Of a DNA stretch of 64,000 nt, positions 26,674 through 34,308 are shown one piece after another. The translations under genes and the position numbers were made by a program. Origin of the DNA: Agrococcus jejuensis (lineage in GTDB: Bacteria > Actinomycetota > Actinomycetes > Actinomycetales > Microbacteriaceae). The stretch is taken from the NCBI RefSeq assembly GCF_007679035.1, contig NZ_VEFR01000003.1, positions 248,001-312,000 on the forward strand. The letters run 5' to 3'. The notes below the pieces were generated by a model. The model made no database searches and was not told where the DNA came from. It worked only from the letters and a program-made list of their open reading frames with translations. Position 1 is the first letter of the stretch. Each line of letters begins with the position of its first letter.

Positions 26674-28188
26674 GTGACGACGGCGCCGGCGCAGTCGGCA
26701 TCGGATGCGCCGGCCCGCACACGCGTCACCTCGCGATGGTCGCTGCGGCGACGACTGCTCGTGGCGGTCGTCGCCGCCTTCGTGCTGCTGACCTCGTGCA
26801 TCGCGCTCGCGAGCGTGCTCGCGATGCGCGGCGTGCTGACGACCCAGCTCGACGACCAGATCAAGGGGTCGATGCGTGCGGTCGCGGGCCTGCTGAGCGG
26901 CACCCAGCTGCAGACCGCTCCCGCTGCGGATGGCGGCATCGATCCCGGCACGACCTATGCATTGGTCGTCGACGGCGACGTCCTGCAGGCGGCGACGCTG
27001 TCGAGCGACGGCAGGAGCCTCACGGTCTCCGACGAGAACCTCGACCGGCTCATCGATGCGGCGGTCGTCGACACGTGCCAGACGGCATCGCTGCGCGACG
27101 GCCTCGGCGACCTCCGCGTGTGCACGGTCGGCACGGTCGACCAGCTCGGTCAGCCCAACGGCGTGCTGCTCGTCGCGTCTCCGTTGCGCGGCACCTATCA
27201 GACCCTCCTCGCCCTCTCGTTCGTCATCGCGGTCTCGGTCTTCGTCGCGGCGCTCGCGCTCGTCGCGCTCGGCGACGTGCTCATCCGTCGCGCGCTGCGG
27301 CCGCTCACGTCGGTCATCGTCACGACCGAGCGCATCTCGCAGCTGCCGCTCGACACGGGCGAGGTGCAGATGTCGAACCGCGTGCGCGTCTCCGACCCCG
27401 CGACGGAGGTCGGGCGCGTGACCGAGAGCGTCAACCGCATGCTCGAGCACATCGAGTCGTCGCTCGAGGCCCGCGCCGCGTCGGAGCGCAAGGTGCGGCA
27501 GTTCGTCGCGGATGCGTCGCACGAGCTGCGCACGCCGCTCGCGGCGGTGCAGGGCTACGCCGAGATCACGCGCAAGCACGACACGTCGCTCTCCGACGAC
27601 GCGAGGGAGTCGCTCGGGCGCATCGAGGCGGCGGCGCACCGCATGTCGTCGCTCGTCAACGACCTGCTGCTGCTCGCCCGCCTCGACGAGGGCACCGAGA
27701 TCGACCGGGGCACGGTCGACCTCTCGCTGCTCGTGATCGACGCCGTCGCGGATGCGCAGGCGGCCGGCCCCGACCATCCCGTCGCGCTCGAGCTGCCCGA
27801 GGAGCCCGTCGAGGTCGTCGGCGACCTCATGCGCCTGCAGCAGGTCGTCGCGAACCTGCTCGCGAACGCGCGCATCCACACGCCGCCCGGCACGCACGTG
27901 GAGGCGCGGCTGGGCGTCGATGGAGATGCGGCGGTGCTCGAGGTGGCCGACGACGGCCCGGGCGTGCCCGCCGAGCTGCAGGCGACGCTGTTCGAGCGCT
28001 TCGTGCGTGGCGACGCCTCGCGCTCTCGTGCCGCGGGGTCGAGCGGGCTCGGGCTCGCGATCGTGCGCGCGATCATGACGGCGCACGGCGGCTCGATCGA
28101 CATGCGCAGCGAGCCGGGCGACACGGTCTTCACGCTGCGGCTGCCGCTCGTGGAGGACGCGCTCGCGACCGCGCCCGACGGGGACTGA
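26674..28188 (+). CDS. Sensor histidine kinase with HAMP domain
   Basis: This 504-residue kinase has a first membrane helix at about residues 28-55, an extracytoplasmic sensor of some 120 residues, a second helix ALSFVIAVSVFVAALALVAL, a HAMP linker, HisKA with H283 in VADASHELRTPLAAVQGYAE, and HATPase_c (NLLANARIHTPPGTHV, ADDGPGVPAEL, GSSGLGLAIV). It starts with GTG. The stimulus is unknown; the LPxTG surface protein gene just downstream is a candidate target only by position. Confidence 0.92.
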   Translation: MTTAPAQSASDAPARTRVTSRWSLRRRLLVAVVAAFVLLTSCIALASVLAMRGVLTTQLDDQIKGSMRAVAGLLSGTQLQTAPAADGGIDPGTTYALVVDGDVLQAATLSSDGRSLTVSDENLDRLIDAAVVDTCQTASLRDGLGDLRVCTVGTVDQLGQPNGVLLVASPLRGTYQTLLALSFVIAVSVFVAALALVALGDVLIRRALRPLTSVIVTTERISQLPLDTGEVQMSNRVRVSDPATEVGRVTESVNRMLEHIESSLEARAASERKVRQFVADASHELRTPLAAVQGYAEITRKHDTSLSDDARESLGRIEAAAHRMSSLVNDLLLLARLDEGTEIDRGTVDLSLLVIDAVADAQAAGPDHPVALELPEEPVEVVGDLMRLQQVVANLLANARIHTPPGTHVEARLGVDGDAAVLEVADDGPGVPAELQATLFERFVRGDASRSRAAGSSGLGLAIVRAIMTAHGGSIDMRSEPGDTVFTLRLPLVEDALATAPDGD

Positions 28189-28290
28189 CGGCCTCGGTCG
28201 TCGCGCCAGCGACGGACCGACGTCGGCGCCCCGCCGTCGACGCGTCACGGGTCTCGCGCGCATGCGGCTGCGACCGGCCGCAACTGAATC

Positions 28291-28319
28291 TTGCTCAATC
28301 CCCAGCGCGCACATATGCT
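28291..28319 (+). promoter_or_regulatory. Promoter of the LPxTG protein gene
   Basis: TTGCTC and TATGCT are separated by 17 bp, giving a 5-prime leader of roughly 65-70 nt before the ATG. GAGG lies seven bases before the start. The -10 element is convincing; the -35 is moderate. Confidence 0.55.
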
Positions 28320-28392
28320 CCTGCTAGGCCGACCCTGTCGGCACCGTGCAGCGGCCAGGCCGCGCGCGTCCTCCCGACTCTGAGGCGATGCC

Positions 28393-30018
28393 ATGCCCCG
28401 TCCCCTGCGCCGCGCGATGTCCGCCGGCCTCGTCACCCTCCTGGCCACCGCGGGGGTGGTCGGCCTCGGTGCATCCGTCGCGTCGGCCGACTCCACGCAG
28501 ACCTTCAGCGGCACCCTGCAGGCCGGCGATGGCACCTGGCAGCGGCCGAACAGCTGCGTCGACCCCACTCCGCGGTGGGACACGGACGAGGTGCCGAGCC
28601 AGTACTACGACGCGCAGACCTTCACGGTGCCCGAGTCGGGTGGCTACGAGCTCGAGATGACCGCGCACTCGATCGCGAACGACGCCGAGGAGGAGGGTGC
28701 GGACGGCTACTTCTACCTGTACGAGGGCGGCTTCGACCCCGCGAACACTGCTGCTGGCTGCATCACGCAGAACGATGACGGCACGGGGACCCTGCGGCCG
28801 CTGATCGAGGCGAACCTGCAGGCCGGCGTGACGTACACGCTCGTCACGACGCAGTACTTCAATCCGGCGAACGAGTCCGTGTACTCCTACGCGACCGAGA
28901 TCCGTGGCCTCTACCTCGGCGTGACCCTCGAGCTGAGCGCCGAGCAGGCCCGCGTCTTCAGCATGAGCGAGCCCGTCGACCTGCTCGCGTCCTTCTCCGA
29001 GCCGGTCGTCGGCTTCGACGCGGACGACGTGTCGGTCTCCGGCCCCGGGGCCGTCGACGTGACGGTCAGCGGCTCGGGTGCCGACTACGCGATCGAGCTC
29101 AGCGCGCCCACGGTGTACGGCACCTACCGGATCAGCGTCGGCCGCGGCGCTGCAGTCTCCATCGAGACGGAGGAGGCGTCGCAGCCGTCGCAGGAGGTCT
29201 CGGTCGTCTACGCCGAATCCATCCCGACGCCCACCGTCACGGTGACGGGCATGACGACGATCGTCGCTGAGCCCGCCGTCTTCCAGATCGAGTTCTCCGA
29301 GCCCGTCGAGGGTCTCGAGTCCTCCGACGTCGTCGTCGGCGGCACGGCGGGCGCGACGACCGTCGAGCTTGCCGGCGAAGGTGCGCTGTACACCGTCACG
29401 GTCACGGGCTTCGCGCAGGCGGGCACCGTCGAGGTCTCCGTGCCCGAGGGCGCGGCGTACGCCGTGCTCCCCGGGGGCGAGGGCCCCGATGTGCGCGTGC
29501 CGAGCGCGGCGTCGAACACGGCGACCATCACCTACGCTCCGATCGTCGCAGAGGCTCGGCCCACGGTCACCGTCGAGCAGGCGGCCGGTCAGGCCGACCC
29601 GACGTCGACCCTCCCCGTCGCATTCGACGTCACGTTCTCCGAGCCGATCGATGGCCTCGAGACGACCGACGTGCAGCTCGGCGGCACGGCCGGCTCCACG
29701 CGCGTCGCCGTCGAAGCGCTCGCAGGCGAGGCGCCCAACACCTCCTACCGCGTGACGGTGCTCGACGCTGCGCGCGCCGGCACCATCTCCGTCTCGATCC
29801 CCGCCGGCGCGGTGGTCGACCAGGCCGGCCTGGGCAACCTGCCGTCGACCTCGGTCGACAACGTGGTGACCTATGCCGTCGCCGCCCCTCCGGCCGCGAG
29901 CGCGGGTGGCACGCTGCCGCAGACGGGCGCCGCACCCGGGTGGCTGCTCGCCGCCGCCGCGATGCTGCTCGTCGCGACGGGCGCCGTCGCCGTGCGCAGG
30001 TCCGCGGTGCGCGTCTGA
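28393..30018 (+). CDS. LPxTG-anchored surface protein with Ig-like repeats
   Basis: This 541-residue protein has a Sec signal peptide (basic start, hydrophobic core, cleavage near ASVASA-DST), an N-terminal region of about 150 residues rich in aromatic residues, and then three bacterial Ig-like modules, each opening with FSEPV or FSEPI (FSEPVVGFDADDVSVSG, FSEPVEGLESSDVVVGG, FSEPIDGLETTDVQLGG). It ends with LPQTG at 508-512, a membrane helix and basic residues, so sortase should attach it to peptidoglycan. Adhesion or an envelope role is inferred. It is monocistronic. Confidence 0.88.
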   Translation: MPRPLRRAMSAGLVTLLATAGVVGLGASVASADSTQTFSGTLQAGDGTWQRPNSCVDPTPRWDTDEVPSQYYDAQTFTVPESGGYELEMTAHSIANDAEEEGADGYFYLYEGGFDPANTAAGCITQNDDGTGTLRPLIEANLQAGVTYTLVTTQYFNPANESVYSYATEIRGLYLGVTLELSAEQARVFSMSEPVDLLASFSEPVVGFDADDVSVSGPGAVDVTVSGSGADYAIELSAPTVYGTYRISVGRGAAVSIETEEASQPSQEVSVVYAESIPTPTVTVTGMTTIVAEPAVFQIEFSEPVEGLESSDVVVGGTAGATTVELAGEGALYTVTVTGFAQAGTVEVSVPEGAAYAVLPGGEGPDVRVPSAASNTATITYAPIVAEARPTVTVEQAAGQADPTSTLPVAFDVTFSEPIDGLETTDVQLGGTAGSTRVAVEALAGEAPNTSYRVTVLDAARAGTISVSIPAGAVVDQAGLGNLPSTSVDNVVTYAVAAPPAASAGGTLPQTGAAPGWLLAAAAMLLVATGAVAVRRSAVRV

Positions 30019-30086
30019 CGCACTGCACGGTCACGGGGCCGGGTGCCGCTCGCGCGGTGCCCGGCCCCTGTCCATCTGCCTGCGAG

Positions 30087-30116
30087 TTGCGGCGACCGGC
30101 CCCGTCCGTCTATGGT
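30087..30116 (+). promoter_or_regulatory. Promoter of rplJ-rplL
   Basis: TTGCGG and TATGGT are separated by 18 bp and lie at the start of the L10 leader, about 180 nt before rplJ. The placement just before the conserved leader structure makes it credible. Confidence 0.55.
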
Positions 30117-30122
30117 TGGCAC

Positions 30123-30264
30123 ATACCCAAGACCGCTGGTCATCGGCGTGCGCCCAGGCGCTCGACGACGAAGGTGGATCCGACAGGATCCCGGCCCGCG
30201 CAGGTGTGAATCCCCGAGAAGGGGCCGAGCTCCGTGCGCATGCGCCGGAGCTCCTTTCGTTTTC
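30123..30264 (+). promoter_or_regulatory. Ribosomal protein L10 leader
   Basis: The 5-prime leader of rplJ-rplL in many bacteria is an RNA structure bound by the L10-L12 complex that shuts off the operon when L10 is in excess. Here the region contains the typical segment CAGGTGTGAATCCCCGAGAA between paired GC-rich arms, followed by a terminator hairpin and a T-rich run. I recognise it by position and by these elements, not by a covariance search. Confidence 0.7.
30227..30264 (+). terminator. Attenuator hairpin of the L10 leader
   Basis: GAGCTCCG pairs with CGGAGCTC around an inner GCGCATGCGC helix; CTTTCGTTTTC follows. This is a standard intrinsic terminator placed before the rplJ ribosome binding site, the expected off-state of L10 autoregulation. 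Confidence 0.75.
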
Positions 30265-30296
30265 TCCGTCGGACCAGCATCCGATCAAGGAGCACC

Positions 30297-30815
30297 ATGG
30301 CGAACAAGGAGACTGCGGTCGCCGAGCTCTCGAACCTGTTCGAGACCTCGTCGGCTGTCCTGCTCACCGAGTATCGCGGGCTCACGGTCGCGCAGCTGAA
30401 GACGCTGCGTCGATCGATCTCCGAGCACGCAACCTACGCCGTGGTGAAGAACACGCTCACGAAGATCGCCGCCAACAAGGCTGGCATCTCGGCGTTCGAC
30501 GACAGCCTCCAGGGGCCGTCGGCGATCGCCTTCGTGCACGGCGACCCCGTCGCCGTCGCGAAGTCGCTGCGTGACTTCGCCAAGGCGAACCCTCAGCTCG
30601 TGGTCAAGAACGGCTACTTCGACGGTAGCCCGCTGACCGCTGAGGACGTCACCAAGCTCGCCGAGCTCGAGTCGCGGGAGGTGCTGCTGGCGAAGCTGGC
30701 CGGTGCCTTCAAGGCCTCGCTGTTCGGTGCGGCGTACATGTTCCAGGCGCCCCTCGCGCAGGCGGCTCGCACCGTCGACGCGCTTCGGGCCAAGCAGGAG
30801 TCCGCGGCCGAGTAG
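30297..30815 (+). CDS. rplJ: 50S ribosomal protein L10
   Basis: L10 anchors the L7/L12 dimers on the ribosomal stalk. The 172-residue sequence has [37 protein letters not shown] and [13 protein letters not shown], all L10 hallmarks, and a C-terminal helix for L7/L12 binding. AAGGAG lies four bases before the chosen ATG. An L10 leader precedes it and rplL follows after 27 nt. The gene is unlinked from rplK-rplA in this genome. Confidence 0.97.
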   Translation: MANKETAVAELSNLFETSSAVLLTEYRGLTVAQLKTLRRSISEHATYAVVKNTLTKIAANKAGISAFDDSLQGPSAIAFVHGDPVAVAKSLRDFAKANPQLVVKNGYFDGSPLTAEDVTKLAELESREVLLAKLAGAFKASLFGAAYMFQAPLAQAARTVDALRAKQESAAE

Positions 30816-30842
30816 GCTGCGGCGGAATCACAGGAGATAGAG

Positions 30843-31229
30843 ATGGCAAAGCTGTCCACCGAGGAGCTGCTCGAGCAGTTCAAGGGCCTCACGCTCATCG
30901 AGCTGAGCGAGTTCGTCAAGGCGTTCGAGGAGACCTTCGAGGTCACCGCCGCCGCCCCCGTCGCCGTCGCCGCAGCCCCCGCTGCCGGTGGTGCTGACGC
31001 TCCGGCCGAGGAGGAGAAGACGGAGTTCGACGTCGTCCTCGAGGCCGCCGGCTCGGCGAAGATCCAGGTCATCAAGGTCGTGCGTGCGCTCACGTCGCTC
31101 GGCCTCGGCGAGGCCAAGGCTCTCGTCGATGGCGCTCCCGCCAACGTGCTCGAGGGCGCGAAGAAGGAGGACGCCGAGAAGGCCAAGGCCGACCTCGAGG
31201 AGGCCGGCGCGACGGTGACCGTCAAGTAG
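30843..31229 (+). CDS. rplL: 50S ribosomal protein L7/L12
   Basis: L7/L12 forms the flexible stalk that recruits and activates translational GTPases. The 128-residue protein has the N-terminal dimerisation helices [20 protein letters not shown], an Ala/Pro-rich hinge near residue 45, and the C-terminal domain [20 protein letters not shown] ... [18 protein letters not shown] lies six bases before the ATG. A strong terminator follows, so it ends the operon. Confidence 0.97.
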   Translation: MAKLSTEELLEQFKGLTLIELSEFVKAFEETFEVTAAAPVAVAAAPAAGGADAPAEEEKTEFDVVLEAAGSAKIQVIKVVRALTSLGLGEAKALVDGAPANVLEGAKKEDAEKAKADLEEAGATVTVK

Positions 31230-31245
31230 TCACCTCGTTCCTCGC

Positions 31246-31280
31246 GAAGCCCCGCACCGACTCGTTCGGTGCGGGGCTTC
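31246..31280 (+). terminator. Terminator after rplL
   Basis: A perfect 15-bp stem GAAGCCCCGCACCGA with a 5-nt loop lies 16 nt after the rplL stop. It is the same kind of GAAG-GGGG hairpin seen after rplA, although unrelated in detail. Confidence 0.85.
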
Positions 31281-31327
31281 GTGCATCCGCGGGGCGGCGG
31301 CGACGGCGCGCGTCGTACGCTCGACGG

Positions 31328-31957
31328 ATGCAGCCCACGGACGTCGTCGACTGGCGCCGCCGCGTCTTCGCGATCTACGCCGCCGTGCGTGACGCGGCGT
31401 CGCCCGAGGCCGGGCACGCCGTCTGGTCGCGCGAGCGCGACGTGCTGCTGCGCACGCATCCCGCGTCGCCCGTGCCCGAGTCCGAGCGTGCAGGCCTCGG
31501 CGGCGCCGACGTCGCGCCGTACGACGCCGCGTGGCGCTTCGAGTGCGCGCTCGAGCCGGCGGACGGGATGCGCTGGGACGTCGAGACGGGCACGGACGGG
31601 GTCGTGCCGTTCGAGCGCTGGGCGACGGCGCGGCTGCCCGGCGTGGGCACGCTCGACGTCTGGCGCCTGCGCTCGTACGGTGGCGGTCTGTTCGTGCCCG
31701 TGCGCGACGAGCTCGCGGGGCGCGATGGCGGCACCTACGGCGGCGGCCGCTACCTGATCGACACGGTGAAGGGCGCCGACCTCGGCGGTGCCGACGGCAC
31801 GCTCGTGCTCGACCTCAACTTCGCCTACGCGCCGTCGTGCGCCTACGACCCGGCGTGGGCGTGCCCGCTGCCGCCCGTCGGCAACCGCGTCGCCGTGCCG
31901 ATCCCGGTGGGGGAGCGGCATCCGCTGCTGCGTTCGGATGGGGAGATCGGGGCATGA
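31328..31957 (+). CDS. DUF1684 family protein
   Basis: This 209-residue protein matches the DUF1684 pattern: VVDWRRRVFAIYAAVRD with an early WRxxV helix, the beta-rich middle, then GTYGGGRYLIDTVKGADLGG and NFAYAPSCAYDPAWACPLPP near the end. The Cys-containing NFAYNPSCAY-type motif is diagnostic. The family has no established function; homologues are found across actinobacteria and in some hyperthermophiles. A 14-codon open frame bridges to the next gene by ATGA at both ends. Confidence 0.85.
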   Translation: MQPTDVVDWRRRVFAIYAAVRDAASPEAGHAVWSRERDVLLRTHPASPVPESERAGLGGADVAPYDAAWRFECALEPADGMRWDVETGTDGVVPFERWATARLPGVGTLDVWRLRSYGGGLFVPVRDELAGRDGGTYGGGRYLIDTVKGADLGGADGTLVLDLNFAYAPSCAYDPAWACPLPPVGNRVAVPIPVGERHPLLRSDGEIGA

Positions 31958-31994
31958 CGACGCGAGGACTGCCGCTCGGGTTCGGGGAGGGCGC

Positions 31995-32732
31995 ATGACC
32001 CTCGAGATCGTGCAGGTCGCGCCCGGCGTGCTCGTCGTGACGCTGCCGGAGGCGGCGATGAACGCCGTGCTCGTCGTCGACGGCGGCGAGGTGCTCGTGG
32101 TCGACGTCGGGGCGACGCCGAGCCGCGGTGCCGAGCTGCGCGCGCTCGCGGAGCGGCACGGTCGCGTCGTCGCGGTCGTCGTCACGCATCCGCATTGGGA
32201 TCACGTCTTCGGGCTCGGCGCGTTCGCCGACGTTCCGAGCCACGCGCATCCCGCGACCATCGTCGACCTGCGCGAGACCGGCATCGCGCAGCGCGACGCG
32301 CTCATCGCGTTCGCGACGGACCCGGTGCCTGCCTGGCTGGGAACGTTCGTCCCGCCGCTGCCGACGCATCCCGTCGCCGCGCCGACGACCGTGCGCGTCG
32401 GAGGGCTCGACGTCGTGCTCGACCCCGTCGGGCACGCGCACACCGTCGGCGATCTCGCGCTGCACGTGCCCGCCTTGGGCGTGAGCATGCTCGGCGACCT
32501 CGTCGAGGTCGGCGACCCGCCGCAGCTGCACGACGCCGACCTCGCCGGGTGGGTCGCGGCGCTCGATCGTCTCGCGCCCGCCCTGCAGCCGATCGTGCTG
32601 CCAGGCCACGGTGCGGCGACGACGCCCGCGTTCGTGGCCGCGCAGCGCGACCTGCTCGCAGCCGGGCTCGCGCATCTGCGCGGAGCAGGTCCTGCACCCG
32701 AGGGTCTCGACCTCACGCAGCTGCCCGGCTGA
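31995..32732 (+). CDS. MBL-fold metallohydrolase
   Basis: This 245-residue protein has a metallo-beta-lactamase fold with the metal motif THPHWDHVFG (HxHxDH), a second histidine segment GHAHTVGDLALHVPA, SMLGDLVEVG with the bridging aspartate, and the final histidine in IVLPGHGAATT. Glyoxalase II-like hydrolysis of thioesters or esters is likely, but the substrate cannot be read. It is probably co-transcribed with the DUF1684 gene. Confidence 0.87.
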   Translation: MTLEIVQVAPGVLVVTLPEAAMNAVLVVDGGEVLVVDVGATPSRGAELRALAERHGRVVAVVVTHPHWDHVFGLGAFADVPSHAHPATIVDLRETGIAQRDALIAFATDPVPAWLGTFVPPLPTHPVAAPTTVRVGGLDVVLDPVGHAHTVGDLALHVPALGVSMLGDLVEVGDPPQLHDADLAGWVAALDRLAPALQPIVLPGHGAATTPAFVAAQRDLLAAGLAHLRGAGPAPEGLDLTQLPG

Positions 32733-32751
32733 GCCTCGCCGGACGTGCGAC

Positions 32752-32812
32752 ATGTGCACGTGAGCGGGCCGGCATCCGGCATGCGGGTCCGCCGACCCGC
32801 TGACGTGCACAT
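32752..32812. repeat. Hairpin element E1 (ATGTGCACGTGAGCG family)
   Basis: Arms of 22 nt (20 paired) begin ATGTGCACGTGAGCGG and end GACGTGCACAT around a loop that itself contains CGGCATGCGG. The first 15 nt are identical to element E2 at 35773. It lies between the MBL-fold gene and kynureninase and could act as a terminator, but the shared sequence points to a repeat family. Confidence 0.75.
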
Positions 32813-32843
32813 CACCCACGCGTCGCCACGGCAGGATCGACGC

Positions 32844-34094
32844 ATGGACCTCACGCTCGAGCATGCCCGCGCCCGCGACGCCGCCGATCCGCTCGCCGCG
32901 CACCGCGATCGGTTCGTGCACGCCGACGACACGATCTACCTCGACGGCAACTCGCTCGGGCGCCTGCCGCGCGCGACCCCGCACGTGCTCGTCGACGTCG
33001 TCGAGCAGCAGTGGGGAGCCGGCCTCATCCGCTCGTGGCCGCGGTGGCTCGAGGATGCGCGCGCGACGGCCGACCTGCTCGGCGAGGTCGTGCTCGGCGT
33101 CGCGCCCGGGCAGGTGCTCGTGGGCGACTCGACGACCGTGAGCCTGTACCGCCTCGCCGTCGCTGCCGTGCGGGCGCGGCCGGGCCGCACGCGCATCCTC
33201 GTGGAGGCCGACGCCTTCCCGACCGACCTGTACGTGCTCGACGGCGTCGCGCGCGACCACGGGCTCGAGCTCGTGCGCATCGAGGCGCCGATCGACGACG
33301 GCGTGCGTGCCGAGCATCTCGCGCCGCTGCTCGACGAGACCGTCGCGCTCGTGTGCCTCAGCCAGGTGCACTACCGATCGGGGGCGCTGCTCGACCTCGC
33401 CGGGCTCACGGCGCTCGCGCACGACGTCGGCGCGCTCACGCTCTGGGACCTGTGCCACTCGGCCGGATCCGTCGAGGTGCCGCTCGCCGCATCCGGCGCC
33501 GACATCGCGGTCGGCTGCACGTACAAGTACCTGAACGCCGGGCCGGGTGCGCCCGCATTCTCGTACGTGCGGGCCGACCTGCTGCCGTCGCTGCGGTCGC
33601 CCATCCAGGGATGGTTCTCGCAGGCCGACCAGTTCGCGATGGCGCCCGACTACGACCCCGTCGCCGGCATCGACCGCATCGCCGCCGGCACGCCCGACGT
33701 GCGTGGCATCGCCGCCGTGCGCGAGGGCGTGCGCACGATCGAGGCCGCCGGGGTGGTGGCCCTGCGCGCGAAGGGCGCGGCGCTCGGCGACCTCGCGATC
33801 GCGCTCGCCGACGCCTGGCTCGCGCCGCTGGGCTTCCGCGTCGCGAGCCCGCGGGATGCGTCGCTGCGCGGTGCGCACGTCGTGCTGGAGCATCCCGAGG
33901 CGTGGCAGGCGTGCCAGGCGTGGATCGACGCCGGCGTCATCCCCGACTTCCGCGCGCCCGACCGGGTGCGCATCGGCCTCGCGGCGTTGACGACGTCGTT
34001 CGAGGATGTGTGGGTGGGCCTCGACCGGCTGCGCACGATCGTCGCCGAGGGGCGCCACCTCGACTACCCGACGGAGCGCGGCCGCGTGACCTGA
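32844..34094 (+). CDS. kynU: Kynureninase
   Basis: Kynureninase cleaves L-kynurenine to anthranilate and alanine (or 3-hydroxykynurenine to 3-hydroxyanthranilate) with pyridoxal phosphate. The 416-residue protein has TIYLDGNSLGRLPRATPH, the DSTTVSLYRL cofactor region, DLCHSAGSVEVPL with the PLP-binding aspartate, and the Schiff-base K228 in GCTYKYLNAGPG. GGCAGGA lies seven bases before the ATG. Neither tryptophan dioxygenase nor formamidase is adjacent, so it is an isolated step here. Confidence 0.92.
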   Translation: MDLTLEHARARDAADPLAAHRDRFVHADDTIYLDGNSLGRLPRATPHVLVDVVEQQWGAGLIRSWPRWLEDARATADLLGEVVLGVAPGQVLVGDSTTVSLYRLAVAAVRARPGRTRILVEADAFPTDLYVLDGVARDHGLELVRIEAPIDDGVRAEHLAPLLDETVALVCLSQVHYRSGALLDLAGLTALAHDVGALTLWDLCHSAGSVEVPLAASGADIAVGCTYKYLNAGPGAPAFSYVRADLLPSLRSPIQGWFSQADQFAMAPDYDPVAGIDRIAAGTPDVRGIAAVREGVRTIEAAGVVALRAKGAALGDLAIALADAWLAPLGFRVASPRDASLRGAHVVLEHPEAWQACQAWIDAGVIPDFRAPDRVRIGLAALTTSFEDVWVGLDRLRTIVAEGRHLDYPTERGRVT

Positions 34095-34115
34095 GCCGGG
34101 GTGCGCGGTTCGTCG

Positions 34116-34215
34116 ATTGGTCCAGTTCTGGACCGATCGACCGGGCGACCCCTACAGGACGTGGCCAATCGGCGCGGGAAGTGGCCAATCGGCGCGGGAA
34201 GTGGCCAATCGGCGG
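34116..34215. repeat. Second ATTGGTCCA palindrome with three GTGGCCAAT boxes
   Basis: A palindrome ATTGGTCCAG-TT-CTGGACCGAT lies at 34116-34137, then GTGGCCAATCGGCGCGGGAA repeats at exact 20-bp spacing from 34161, 34181 and 34201. GTGGCCAAT is the complement of ATTGGCCAC, so this is the array at 7470-7690 in the opposite orientation. It lies between kynureninase and the photolyase-like gene. The function is unknown. Confidence 0.85.
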
Positions 34216-34308
34216 GGACCACTCGACGCGCCAGCGCAAGTCGATGCATGCGGCGTGCGGCGCTTGCGAGGATCGAGGCATGCGGATGCGTGGACGCGGA
34301 GACGACCG

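Noticed and set aside
34161-34215. CRISPR-like short repeats
   Set aside because: The three 20-bp copies abut directly with no spacers between them.
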